From NCBI RefSeq assembly GCF_001027545.1, contig NZ_CP009498.1:1-64000 (forward strand): 64,000 nt of DNA. Reading direction: 5' to 3'. This DNA is from Endomicrobium proavitum. GTDB lineage: Bacteria; Elusimicrobiota; Endomicrobiia; Endomicrobiales; Endomicrobiaceae. This document shows, in pieces, positions 42,912 to 52,502 of this stretch (the stretch's first letter is position 1; the number at the start of each line of letters is the position of its first letter). The notes below the pieces were generated by a model. It did no database searches, was not told where the DNA came from, and was given only the letters and a program-made list of their open reading frames with translations. A program made the translations under genes and the position numbers.

Positions 42912-45900
42912 ATGAAATCTTTTTTAAAAACTTTTTCACTTTCATTCTCCGTCGCAATAATACTTTGCGCAACGGCTTTTTCGGCACCGGTAAAACCAAC
43001 AGCCGGGGGGCTTGGAGTGTTGGGAGACTGGACAAACCAAAATATGCCAAACCCTACTTTAAGAATGGCTACGCAGGTAGATAGAGCTTACCCTACAAAC
43101 AGATGGTGGGGGTCAATGGCGGTGGGAAATACCGCAACTTACAATTTGCTTGCATTGCAAATGTCTTTGGGGCCGCTGTTAATAAATTTCAATAGCGGCG
43201 CAAGCGGGTGGCAGGGCGTTAACGGTTCGGGATATTTATTAGGAGCAGCAAACGTAGGTTTGCGCAATAGCAATGAAATTGAATCTGTTATGACGACTCC
43301 TAATTTTATTCATGTTCTTGGCGCGTTAGGTTCAAACAGTGAAACTTATATACGCGAGTCTGCGACAAAAGTGCAAAGCTATTCCGACTGGGGCGTTACT
43401 GCTGTAATACAAGATCAAAATGATAGCAGTAAAAAAATGACGGTTACATTTGCTAAAGGATCTCCTTTTGTTTTTAATACTTTTGCATCGGGCGTAATGC
43501 CCCAGCTCCGTTTCGGAGCGCAAAACCCCAATTATTGGACATATGGCAACGACGGTATTATATTATCTGACGGGAAAAATTATTACGGAATATACTGCCC
43601 GCCGGGAACAACTTTCAGCAGAATATTATCGGGTTTTGCTATGGACATAAATTTGCCTGCTTCCGCAACGGTCGAATCAGATAGATATGTGGTAATAGCT
43701 CTTTTACAGGTCGGAGGAACAGAGGCGCAGGCAAAAAAGGTATATGATGAGTACCGTCAATATGCTTATAATTTTATAACAGATACAAAAGTTTCATGGA
43801 CACAAAATAGCGACTCTTCCGTTTCAACAACATTTAATTATTCTTTAACGTCTAAAAGAACCGGGACAGGATTTATTTCAGGACAAACGGTTTTTGCGCT
43901 ATATCCTCATCAGTGGAGAAATCTCTCTCTCGGGTCTGCGGCAACCGCGTTAACTCAAGCTGCCGAATTTACCACTATTCGCGGGAAATTAAAAATATAT
44001 AAAGGCTCTTCTTTTACTACAAAATATAAATTTAACGGAATCCTTCCTAATTTAACTTATGAAATTCCTCAAGCAAATTTATCTAAAATGAATACGTATA
44101 TAAATAACGATAAAGTTTATAATCCCGCAAACCCCGGAGGCACGTCTGAAGATCAATCGTTAAATACATACCGAAGAGGGAAAGCGTTGGCAAAAGCGGC
44201 TAACTTAATTCCAATATTACATCAGCACGGAGATACTGCCGGGCGTAATGCTGTAATAAACACATTAAAAGCAGAACTTGAATTGTGGTACAAAGGTCAA
44301 TCTAATAGAGCATTCAGGTATGATGCCGTATGGGGCGGAATAATAGGATATCCTAATGCATTCGGCTCGGAGATATATAACGATCACCACTTTCATTACG
44401 GATATTTTATTTATGCGTCGGCAATACTTGCAATGTTTGACCCGGATTTTGCTTCTGCAGCACAGTATAAAGCAATTGTAGATTTGCTTGTCCGTGATAT
44501 TTATAATAATGATAGAAACAATAAAAGTTTTCCGTTCTTAAGAAATTTTGATATTTACGAAGGTCACTCTTGGGCAACCGGAAAAGGATTTACCGATGCC
44601 GGAAACGACGGCATAGATCAAGAATCAATTTCGGAAGCTATGAATGCGTGGGCTGCAATATATTTGTGGGGAGTTGCCACAAATAATCAAGATTGGATAA
44701 ATCTTGGAATGTACGGATATACAACTGAAAGCGAAGCGTCAAATGAATATTATTTTGATATCCATAATGAAACATACCCGTCAAATTTTACCCATCGCGG
44801 CGGGATACTTTATGACAGCGCGTTAAAATATTTTACTCATTGGAATCAAAATCCAACGGCGCAGGAAGTTTCCGGAATATGGCTATTGCCGCTGACGCCG
44901 TCAATGTTATATTTAGGTTATGACACATCTTATGCCCGGTTTTATTACAATAAAATGCTCAGCGAAAGCAATCAGAATACAAATATGTGGAAAGACGTTT
45001 GGCTTAGATATAAATCTTTATTTAATGCTTCGGAAGCTTTACAGGATTGGAATACATGGTCGCCTGCGGCAAGCGCGGCGGAGCCGGGAAGCAGCTTGTC
45101 TTTCTCGTATCACTTTATAAATTTCTTTAATCAGCTTGGAAATGTAAGCACAGGTTACTATGCAAAAGATGCGTCCGGAAACAATGTTCCGTTTACGGTT
45201 ATGAGTAATTCTTCAAGCACAACTTTTATAACTTACAATAATTCAAACGCTTATAAAACCGTAGATTTTTATTCTAATGCCGGCGTAAAACAGGGCAGCG
45301 TTTTGGTTCCGCCTTACACAACGGTTTCGGCAAAAAATAATTTTGAAAATTTGAAATACGATTCTTTGAGAACGTTTATCTCAAGCGGAAGCAATTATGT
45401 TTTGGTAGATAATAAATATTCTGAAAACGTTACGCTAAACAACGCGGCATTGCCCTCTGTTGACGCAAATAAATATTACGTTTTACCTTTAGCGTTTAAT
45501 GTAGCCGCTACGACAGCGCCTGTTACTGTAAAGTTTTCAGGAAATATTCCGGCTACGTTCTTGGCTAATCAAATAAATTTATATAAATATAATTCATCAG
45601 CAAATTTAACCGCGGTTAATCAAACCGTGGCGATAGAAAAAGACGATAACGGCGCGGTAAGCGTTGTTATACAGGCAACGCTTGGACAAGCGGGGACTTA
45701 TGTTGTTGCTATAGAAAGAGCTGTCAAGCAGCTTTCGGGAGTAATAAAAACCACCGACAACGTAAACGTTAACGTTACAATGAAAATTTACGACGATATA
45801 GATAAAAACGTTAAAACAAGAAATTATACCGCCGGAGTATATTCTACTTCAACGATTCAGGGCGCGCAGTATGTTCTTACGCCGGAAGCCTCCGGTTACG

Positions 45901-48900
45901 CGTTTAGACCTGAAAACTATTCTGTTACAGGTTCAAGCGTTGAAACGGTTCAAAATTTTACGGCGTATCGCACAACGCAAATTTCCGGAACAATAAAAAA
46001 TAATATCAATAATTCTAATGTGTCTGCGTCGTTTGATATCTATAACAGCGTTGACGGTTCAACGGTAACTGCCGCTTATAGCGGTAGTTATATAAGCACA
46101 TTAATTGTCGGCGCGCAATATGTAATTACGCCGAAAGCAAACGGATTTCTTTTTGAACCGGAAAGCTTGGAGATTACAGCCGGCAATTATTTAAATCAAA
46201 ACTTTAAAGCTTTTGCGGTAAGTAAGGCAAGCGGAAATGTCGGAGTTATGAGTTCTCAGTATGATACTTTATTATCTCTTTATGACACTGTTGCGCAGAC
46301 AACAAACACAATAAATGTGGCAGCTTCCATAGGCGTAAACGGCAACTACATTTACGACAATCTTAAAGAAGGAATATCTTACATATTAACCCCAAATTCC
46401 GAGAAAGTTTTATATGAGCCGGAAAGCTATATTTTTACGGCAAAAGCATCGTCTGATACGGTTTTAAATTTCAATACTTATTTGGCAGCCTATGCAAGCG
46501 GAACTGTTATGTTCGGCAATTATAATACGCCGTTTTCAGGCGGAGAACTGCACATTTACGATACTGTTAATCGCACTACATATACACAAGGGTTTAACGC
46601 AACATACACAAGTAAAAAATTGGCAGCCGGCAGGCAATATGAAATATGGATTTCTTCCCCGGGATTTTTAACAATCCCTGAAAGATCAAGCTTTACGGCA
46701 AACAGCTCTACAATATTTATATACGATTTTAGAGCATATCCGATTATTGGAAATATTTCAGGAAGCGTGTTAACGCAAAACGGCGCACCTGTAAACGCAA
46801 CAATGTTTTTTTCCGGAGCGGCAATGTCCGGAAGGTTTTTGAGATATCCTATAAATGAGGGCGTGTATAGCGTAAATGCTGTTGAGACTTCAATGGTAAT
46901 AATGCCGTATGCGGAGCAGTATATATTTAAACCAACGCAATTTTATCCTTCTTCAACTGATACTTTTACAAACGGACAAACAAATGTAATTCAGAATTTT
47001 ACAGCATATTCCGGTTCGCATTTTAGAGGCTCAATAAAGTATGTGTCTGATTTTATGATGCCGAAATTAAATATGCTTGTTTGGGACAATGTTTCAAATT
47101 CAACTCAAACAATGGAGTTTTCACATAGAATGCCGGACGATAAAGACGGTGATGGAATAATGGATACTTTTGACATTGAATTTGAAGCAGGTGTAAATTA
47201 TGTAATTACTCCTAATAATCCGGACGGCATTTATTCTTACGAGCCCGCAAGCGTTTCTTTTACGGGCGGCACGCAATATGTAAGGCAAAATTTCACGGCG
47301 AGAAAATCCGTAAATGTAAACGTTGAAATGGAGCTGATTCCCATTTCAGGGCTTACTGTAACGCAAAATGAATATATGATAGCTTTATTTAATTTAACCG
47401 ATGCAACGGCGACTTACAAACATATAGCAATAGATCAAAGAAATAGCGTTAAAGGAACTGTGTCTTTCACGGTTAAAGAGGGAAAAGAATATGTTGTTGT
47501 TCCAATTCAGACTGCGGCAGCTGGAAGGTCGGAGACATCGTTTACGTTTAAACTAATTAATATTCCTGAAAACTATACATTTTACGCTTCAACAAACACT
47601 CAAAATGCCAAATTTTATATTACGCAGGATAACGGTTATGCTAACAGTAAGGTGTATTACGCCACGGGCACTGTAAAAAAGGCAGCAACTCAAGCAGATG
47701 TTCCCGTAAATTATGTTTTCACGGATAATACAAAAGCGCTATCTTCGCTTGTTTTGCCGGTAAAACCCGTTTACAATAGTTCAATAAGCGGATATGAATT
47801 GCAAGAGATAAGCGGCAGTTATAAAATACCATATATGTCCGACAGCGATAATATTATAGATTTTGTAAGCAAAGATTATGTATATAACCCTAAGGGTATT
47901 AAAGTTAACAAAAGAGCTATAAGCGTAGGTTTAAATATTACCGCATATAAACCCGGTTCAATTATCGGCTCCATATCTATAGACGGTTATGCGGCAAAAG
48001 ATATAAATTTAGATTTGCCGGTAAGGCTTCAATACGGGACTCAATATCAACAGGATAGATATATTTTTACAACTATGAAAGTTAGAGAAGGACAATATGT
48101 TCTTGAAGATTTTACGGGCGGAGTGATAAACGATAAAAACTATGCCACTGTGCAGCTTGTAAGTTCATTTACATATAATACTAATACCGCTAATTATAAA
48201 AGCGGCGGATATGGAACTAACAGCAACATTATAAGCGAGCCGCAAGCAATTAATTATATTGAAGGCGTTAATGCTGTAAACTATATGGATTTTAAAATAT
48301 CGCCTACGTACTTTGTAGAATTTTCAGCATGGTATTCATTGATGCATCCCGTTATTCCGACATATGCTCAGTATTACACAGGAAATTCTTATTTTTACGT
48401 GTATGATACGGTTGCAAAAACTACGTCAACTTTTGCCGGAATTCACTCGGCTACATATCAAGACTCTGCGTATTCACCGGGCATCGAACAAATTCCGCCG
48501 CACGATGTTGCTTCAATTGAAAATTATAATAGGCTTCCTCTTTTGCAGGGAAGACAATATATAATAACGCCTGCAAGCAATACGGTTTATTCTCCAGTGC
48601 CTCAAACGCACGGAGGAGTTGTTTATGAGCCCAATTCGGCGGTTGTGTATGTTCCGCTTGGAGCAACGCTGGCGGATAAATTCAAAGTTGAAACGAGCAC
48701 ATTTATTAAATTTACAGGATACATGGTTTCGCTTGCAAGCGGTTCGCTAAAAAATACAAGCGGCAACGCAATCTCCGGTTCCAATTTTATAACTTCATAT
48801 GACGAAGTGAAAAACTCATCGGCTAATCTTGTTAATATTTCCAACGGGAGATATTCTTACGATGTTGTTGAGGGCAGACAATATACAATAACTCCCACTG

Positions 48901-50366
48901 CAGCTAATTATATTTTTAATCCTGTAAAATATACATTTGTCGCGTCAACCGCAATAACTGTAAAAGATTTTCAGGCTTTAACTGTTTCTAAGATTTCCGG
49001 TAATATTTATCAGTTGCAAAACGCGTCTGCTCCGGCGCCGGTTGTAATTGATGTTTATGAAGATGTCGGAAATACAAATAGCTTACAGCCCGAACTGTCT
49101 CCGCTTCAGAAAACCCCTTCGGGAAGTAACTGGCAATTGTTAAAAACAATATTATCGCAAGACGGTTTCTATAGTTTTAGCGCAGTTGAGGGAAGAAAAT
49201 ATTTAGTAAATGCCGAGCAGATGAAATCGGGTCTTATTGCATTGCAGCCCGGCGAATCTTTGCCTGAGCCTGCTGTAATTGTGCCTGAATCTTTTGAGAT
49301 AACAATTGCAACGGTTTCTAAAACTCAAGATCTTGTTGCTTATCCTGCGGTAAAACTTATAGGCGACGCAAAAAATAATAAAGACGATTCAACGATTGGA
49401 GTAAGCTTAATAGTTTATGATGTTGTTGCAAAAACATCTTCAACAAAAGATTTTACCGGTGATATAAATAAAGACTTAGCGCAAGGCAGAAGTTACGTAA
49501 TTACGCCTGTTGCCGAAAACTTTGCGTTTGAACCGCAGGCAATTTATATTACTCCGTCTTCTTCAACGCATATAAATTTTAAGGCGTTTGCTTTGGGAAA
49601 AGTTAGCGGAGTAATAAAAAATAAACAGACCAATGAAGATGTTGCGGTAACAATGCATGTGTATGACCACTCTCTTGCAACTGCAACTGCAAAAGCATTT
49701 AACGGTTCTCACTCTCATGACGTTATAGAAGACAGGGTTTACACATTTACCCCTGTTGCGCAAGGATACGTGTTTGAGCCTGAAAGCTTCACAAGCACAG
49801 GGACAAATCAAACCGTTACAAGAGATTTTGTTGCTTTGTCAATTTACGATATCACCGGCAAACTTACAAGAAACGGCAAGCCGGTTGCAGGGGCGGATGT
49901 TTATGTTTATGATGAAACGGCTAACAGCACGGCAACCGTAACAACAAATGCGCAAGGAGTTTACGCAAGCTCAATAACTGCGGGAAATAATTATACGGTA
50001 ACGCCGTCAACGCAAACTTATATCTGGACGCCGGAAAATCTTGCGTTTACGTCGGTATCCGATAGCATAGATAACGCAGATTTTGAAGTGACCAATAAGT
50101 TTACAAAAGTAACGCCGTATCCTAATCCGTTTAAGCCGTCAAAAGGTTCTACGCACATAGCGTTTTCAAATATTAAAGCCGGGGATAAAATAAGAGTTTA
50201 CAATTTGTCCGGCGATAAAGTGTTTGAAGCCGATGCGGCTGCGGACGGAGATTATTTGTGGGACGTTAAAAATAATTCGGGAAAAAATATTGCTTCCGGA
50301 GTCTATATGTTCCACGTTGACTCAAACGGAAAAGCAACAACAGGCAAAGTAGCGATTGAAAGATAG
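42912..50366 (+). CDS. Secreted GH81 endo-beta-1,3-glucanase with repeat domains and C-terminal sorting domain
   Basis: A 2484-residue exported enzyme (signal peptide about 1-24, ending TAFSA). The catalytic domain covers about 25-740: NRWWGSMAVGN, NDHHFHYGYFIYA (about 489-501), IYEGHSWATGKG and DGIDQESISEAMNAW (about 566-580), whose two Glu are the expected catalytic pair of family GH81. A beta domain follows (740-935). About fifteen beta-sandwich-like repeats (about 938-2393) come next, each with a ..YVITPxAxxYxFEPxS..F.. core followed by xxNFxAY. Residues 2396-2484 form a FlgD-Ig / T9SS type A-like sorting domain (YPNPFKP, KIRVYNLSGDKVFE, GVYMFHV). It should cut laminarin or fungal cell-wall glucan. 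Surface attachment by the tail is inference. Confidence 0.87.
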   Translation: MKSFLKTFSLSFSVAIILCATAFSAPVKPTAGGLGVLGDWTNQNMPNPTLRMATQVDRAYPTNRWWGSMAVGNTATYNLLALQMSLGPLLINFNSGASGWQGVNGSGYLLGAANVGLRNSNEIESVMTTPNFIHVLGALGSNSETYIRESATKVQSYSDWGVTAVIQDQNDSSKKMTVTFAKGSPFVFNTFASGVMPQLRFGAQNPNYWTYGNDGIILSDGKNYYGIYCPPGTTFSRILSGFAMDINLPASATVESDRYVVIALLQVGGTEAQAKKVYDEYRQYAYNFITDTKVSWTQNSDSSVSTTFNYSLTSKRTGTGFISGQTVFALYPHQWRNLSLGSAATALTQAAEFTTIRGKLKIYKGSSFTTKYKFNGILPNLTYEIPQANLSKMNTYINNDKVYNPANPGGTSEDQSLNTYRRGKALAKAANLIPILHQHGDTAGRNAVINTLKAELELWYKGQSNRAFRYDAVWGGIIGYPNAFGSEIYNDHHFHYGYFIYASAILAMFDPDFASAAQYKAIVDLLVRDIYNNDRNNKSFPFLRNFDIYEGHSWATGKGFTDAGNDGIDQESISEAMNAWAAIYLWGVATNNQDWINLGMYGYTTESEASNEYYFDIHNETYPSNFTHRGGILYDSALKYFTHWNQNPTAQEVSGIWLLPLTPSMLYLGYDTSYARFYYNKMLSESNQNTNMWKDVWLRYKSLFNASEALQDWNTWSPAASAAEPGSSLSFSYHFINFFNQLGNVSTGYYAKDASGNNVPFTVMSNSSSTTFITYNNSNAYKTVDFYSNAGVKQGSVLVPPYTTVSAKNNFENLKYDSLRTFISSGSNYVLVDNKYSENVTLNNAALPSVDANKYYVLPLAFNVAATTAPVTVKFSGNIPATFLANQINLYKYNSSANLTAVNQTVAIEKDDNGAVSVVIQATLGQAGTYVVAIERAVKQLSGVIKTTDNVNVNVTMKIYDDIDKNVKTRNYTAGVYSTSTIQGAQYVLTPEASGYAFRPENYSVTGSSVETVQNFTAYRTTQISGTIKNNINNSNVSASFDIYNSVDGSTVTAAYSGSYISTLIVGAQYVITPKANGFLFEPESLEITAGNYLNQNFKAFAVSKASGNVGVMSSQYDTLLSLYDTVAQTTNTINVAASIGVNGNYIYDNLKEGISYILTPNSEKVLYEPESYIFTAKASSDTVLNFNTYLAAYASGTVMFGNYNTPFSGGELHIYDTVNRTTYTQGFNATYTSKKLAAGRQYEIWISSPGFLTIPERSSFTANSSTIFIYDFRAYPIIGNISGSVLTQNGAPVNATMFFSGAAMSGRFLRYPINEGVYSVNAVETSMVIMPYAEQYIFKPTQFYPSSTDTFTNGQTNVIQNFTAYSGSHFRGSIKYVSDFMMPKLNMLVWDNVSNSTQTMEFSHRMPDDKDGDGIMDTFDIEFEAGVNYVITPNNPDGIYSYEPASVSFTGGTQYVRQNFTARKSVNVNVEMELIPISGLTVTQNEYMIALFNLTDATATYKHIAIDQRNSVKGTVSFTVKEGKEYVVVPIQTAAAGRSETSFTFKLINIPENYTFYASTNTQNAKFYITQDNGYANSKVYYATGTVKKAATQADVPVNYVFTDNTKALSSLVLPVKPVYNSSISGYELQEISGSYKIPYMSDSDNIIDFVSKDYVYNPKGIKVNKRAISVGLNITAYKPGSIIGSISIDGYAAKDINLDLPVRLQYGTQYQQDRYIFTTMKVREGQYVLEDFTGGVINDKNYATVQLVSSFTYNTNTANYKSGGYGTNSNIISEPQAINYIEGVNAVNYMDFKISPTYFVEFSAWYSLMHPVIPTYAQYYTGNSYFYVYDTVAKTTSTFAGIHSATYQDSAYSPGIEQIPPHDVASIENYNRLPLLQGRQYIITPASNTVYSPVPQTHGGVVYEPNSAVVYVPLGATLADKFKVETSTFIKFTGYMVSLASGSLKNTSGNAISGSNFITSYDEVKNSSANLVNISNGRYSYDVVEGRQYTITPTAANYIFNPVKYTFVASTAITVKDFQALTVSKISGNIYQLQNASAPAPVVIDVYEDVGNTNSLQPELSPLQKTPSGSNWQLLKTILSQDGFYSFSAVEGRKYLVNAEQMKSGLIALQPGESLPEPAVIVPESFEITIATVSKTQDLVAYPAVKLIGDAKNNKDDSTIGVSLIVYDVVAKTSSTKDFTGDINKDLAQGRSYVITPVAENFAFEPQAIYITPSSSTHINFKAFALGKVSGVIKNKQTNEDVAVTMHVYDHSLATATAKAFNGSHSHDVIEDRVYTFTPVAQGYVFEPESFTSTGTNQTVTRDFVALSIYDITGKLTRNGKPVAGADVYVYDETANSTATVTTNAQGVYASSITAGNNYTVTPSTQTYIWTPENLAFTSVSDSIDNADFEVTNKFTKVTPYPNPFKPSKGSTHIAFSNIKAGDKIRVYNLSGDKVFEADAAADGDYLWDVKNNSGKNIASGVYMFHVDSNGKATTGKVAIER

Positions 50367-50418
50367 TTTTAACGGCAAAAGTTAAAAGCGGAAAGTTTAA
50401 ATAACAGATTGCAAATAA

Positions 50419-50463
50419 ATAAAAAAAGCCCGCGAAAGAAAAAATTTCGCGGGCTTTTTTTAT
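50419..50463. terminator. Bidirectional terminator between GH81 and pilin genes
   Basis: AAAAAGCCCGCGAAA and TTTCGCGGGCTTTTTTT form a long stem around a 6-nt loop, with A and T runs on both sides. It serves the plus-strand GH81 gene and the minus-strand pilin gene, which converge here. A short fragment of the dispersed-repeat end (AACGGCAAAAGTTAAAAGCGG) lies just before it. Confidence 0.88.
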
Positions 50464-50473
50464 TTATCAGCTA

Positions 50474-50845
50474 TTATTTGTCGCTTCTGTCGTAGCTGTT
50501 TTTTAGAACTCTGTCTTTTGCCCGACCGGAGCCTATTGCTTGCGCAGAGTAAGATTTCCCCGTGGAAGTAATTGTGAAAGTTTTAAAATTTTTATTTTCT
50601 CTGGCGTCTATGCCTAATGTTTCGTCATAATCTTTTGCTTCTTCGCCGCCGTCGTAATATACGCCGAATTTTGCATGATATTTTTTTTGAGCGTTATCAA
50701 TTTTTACAAGCAGGCTTTCGCCTTCGCTGTCTAACGCTCTGTTTGCAAAATTTTTATAAACGGGAAACGCTATAAAAAACAATGCGGCAATTATAGCGAT
50801 AACTATTATAAGTTCTACAAGTGTAAACCCTTTTGATTTACGCAT
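50474..50845 (-). CDS. Type IV pilin-like protein (prepilin)
   Basis: 123 residues. A short basic leader MRKSKG is followed by FTLVELIIVIAIIAALFFIAFPVY, the prepilin cleavage site after Gly6 with Glu at position 5 of the mature protein. The globular part is short. Likely a major or minor pilin or a pseudopilin for a type II-like system; no assembly genes lie beside it. A ComEC-like protein elsewhere in the window may connect it to DNA uptake, but that is inference. Last of a five-gene minus-strand cluster. Confidence 0.85.
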   Translation of the reverse strand: MRKSKGFTLVELIIVIAIIAALFFIAFPVYKNFANRALDSEGESLLVKIDNAQKKYHAKFGVYYDGGEEAKDYDETLGIDARENKNFKTFTITSTGKSYSAQAIGSGRAKDRVLKNSYDRSDK

Positions 50846-50862
50846 TTTTTGCCTCTTTAAAT

Positions 50863-51108
50863 TTAAATTTTTACAAGTTTAGCTTTTACGCCGCGGACGG
50901 ATTTAATGCTTGAAAACAGAGATTTTATTTCTTTTGCGCAAGCAACAACTTCAATAATAATTAAACCTTTGTCAGAGCATGTGTCGCCGGGCGAGTCGTG
51001 TATTCCAAGACGGGTTTTAATTATGCAGCCTGCCTGCGTAAGCAGTTTTTGAACCGGCACGGCTGAGGTTTTTCTTTTTTCAACGGAGATAATTATGATA
51101 TTTGCCAT
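50863..51108 (-). CDS. Small ACT/NikR-C-like domain protein (TM1266-like)
   Basis: 81 residues with a beta-alpha-beta pattern like the ferredoxin-like fold: IIIISVEKR, LLTQAGCIIKTRLGIHD, GLIIIEVVACAKEIKSLFSSIKSVRGVKAKLVKI. The layout resembles the TM1266 family, annotated as an iron-only hydrogenase system regulator, and the ACT group in general. The match is by pattern only. It starts 1 nt after the deacetylase stop on the minus strand, so it is read in the same unit. Confidence 0.5.
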   Translation of the reverse strand: MANIIIISVEKRKTSAVPVQKLLTQAGCIIKTRLGIHDSPGDTCSDKGLIIIEVVACAKEIKSLFSSIKSVRGVKAKLVKI

Positions 51109-51109
51109 T

Positions 51110-51880
51110 TTATTGCTCCTTTGGCTTTAGTTCCAAAAGCTCGCTTATCGTTACAATTTCGTAGCCCTGCTCTTTTATTTCGTCTATAAATTGGTCAAGA
51201 AAAGAAAGAATTCTTCTGTTTTTTGAGCCGTCGTGCATTAAAAATATTGCGCCGTTTCTAATTGCCTGTTTATAACCGTTGTGCATTTCTTCGGCAGTCA
51301 TGTTTTGATGCCAGTCGCAGCCGAAAGTCCAATTGATAACATAATAACCGTTTTTTCTTGCAACTTCAATTGCGTCCGGTTTTGCGTATCCGTGAGGATA
51401 GCGGACTAAAAACGGTTTTACGCCCGTAGCGGACTGTATTGCTTTTTGCGAGCTTAATAACTCTTCTTCTATCTTATATTTTTTATTTCCGCTTATTTCT
51501 TCTCTAATGCGTTGCGGATAAAAATCAAAATAATTTTTTTTGTTGAAATACGGCAAGTAATAAGTTTTTACATATGCGGACTTATACGCGTAAAAATTTA
51601 CATGCGCCCATGTGTGGTTTGCAATTTCGTGCCCTTGTTCTTTTATAAGTTTTGCCGTAGCCGGAAACTGCGCTGCATTTATTCCAAGCATAAAAAACGT
51701 TGCTTTAACATTTTTGTTTTTTAGAATTTCCAAAACGTCTTTTGTAATTGCGCCCGGACCGTCGTCAAAAGTCAAGGCAACTTTTTTTTTGCCGGAAGAG
51801 CCGGCGGCATAAAAAATTCTGTTTTGGGCAAAAGAAACCGAAGCTAAAAACAAAAGAACTAAAATTATAAATTTTTTCAT
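51110..51880 (-). CDS. Secreted polysaccharide deacetylase (NodB domain)
   Basis: 256 residues with a signal peptide (about 1-19, ending VSFAQ). The NodB domain has TFDDGPG (Asp39, Asp40), HEIANHTWAH (zinc His pair), RYPHGYAKPDA and the later MHDGS. It probably removes acetyl groups from peptidoglycan or another glycan. The frame extends to 51922, but the first 14 residues look non-native and lie over the end of the upstream gene; ATG 51880 starts a proper signal peptide. Between VNFYAYK and the RYPHGYA motif it carries an insert of about 45 aromatic- and Lys-rich residues. Confidence 0.88.
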   Translation of the reverse strand: MKKFIILVLLFLASVSFAQNRIFYAAGSSGKKKVALTFDDGPGAITKDVLEILKNKNVKATFFMLGINAAQFPATAKLIKEQGHEIANHTWAHVNFYAYKSAYVKTYYLPYFNKKNYFDFYPQRIREEISGNKKYKIEEELLSSQKAIQSATGVKPFLVRYPHGYAKPDAIEVARKNGYYVINWTFGCDWHQNMTAEEMHNGYKQAIRNGAIFLMHDGSKNRRILSFLDQFIDEIKEQGYEIVTISELLELKPKEQ

Positions 51881-51884
51881 GATG

Positions 51885-52502
51885 CTATAATACGGCGCAT
51901 GTCCAAGGCAGCGCATGCGCAAGCAAAATTAAAAGACCGGCGTTAACAATTTGCATCCAAAAGTTGTCGCTTATTTTCCACGGTATGGCTTCCACAACGG
52001 TAGCTATAACCGCTCCGGCTAAAGCAAATTTCCAGTTAAAAATAAAAAGTCCCGCAATAAAGCATGCTATTAAACAAGCAATGCTTCCTTCAACGCTTTT
52101 ACCAGCGAAACTTTTATGTTTGCCTATGGTTTTGCCGACTAATGCCGCCGCCGCATCTCCGAAAGAAAGATATAGGAAACTTGCAAAAACCATTGTGCGC
52201 GGCGCGCCAAGCCAAAGGTCAAAAATTAAAATTGTAAAAAGAGCTCCGCTTAAAGTGCCTATTAAGCCGCTTATTTTTTGAGCTTCCTCGGGTCTGTAAA
52301 AACCTTTATAATTGTTGCAAAAATATTCGTTAAAAGAAGGAATGTTAAATCTTAAAATTTCAAAAATCGCCACAACGGCAATTGCCGCGGCAAGCCCTAA
52401 AATTATATAGTTTTTGTCAAAATACCAATATCCGAAAACATAAATTAACGATAATAAATGAAACCCTTTTCTTTTTAATTCGTCTTTTGGAACGCTAACC
52501 AT
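51885..52502 (-). CDS. VTE5/DGK1/SEC59-like CTP-dependent kinase or phosphatidate cytidylyltransferase-like membrane protein
   Basis: 205 residues with about six membrane helices. ELKRKGFHLLSLIY at the N-terminus, RPEEAQKISGLIGTL, FLYLSFGDAAAALVGKTIGKHK with FAGKSVEGSIACL, and VEAIPWKISDNF are the family motifs. Members phosphorylate phytol, dolichol or diacylglycerol with CTP. The substrate here cannot be read from the sequence. It overlaps the upstream M50-like gene by 28 nt. Confidence 0.82.
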   Translation of the reverse strand: MVSVPKDELKRKGFHLLSLIYVFGYWYFDKNYIILGLAAAIAVVAIFEILRFNIPSFNEYFCNNYKGFYRPEEAQKISGLIGTLSGALFTILIFDLWLGAPRTMVFASFLYLSFGDAAAALVGKTIGKHKSFAGKSVEGSIACLIACFIAGLFIFNWKFALAGAVIATVVEAIPWKISDNFWMQIVNAGLLILLAHALPWTCAVL

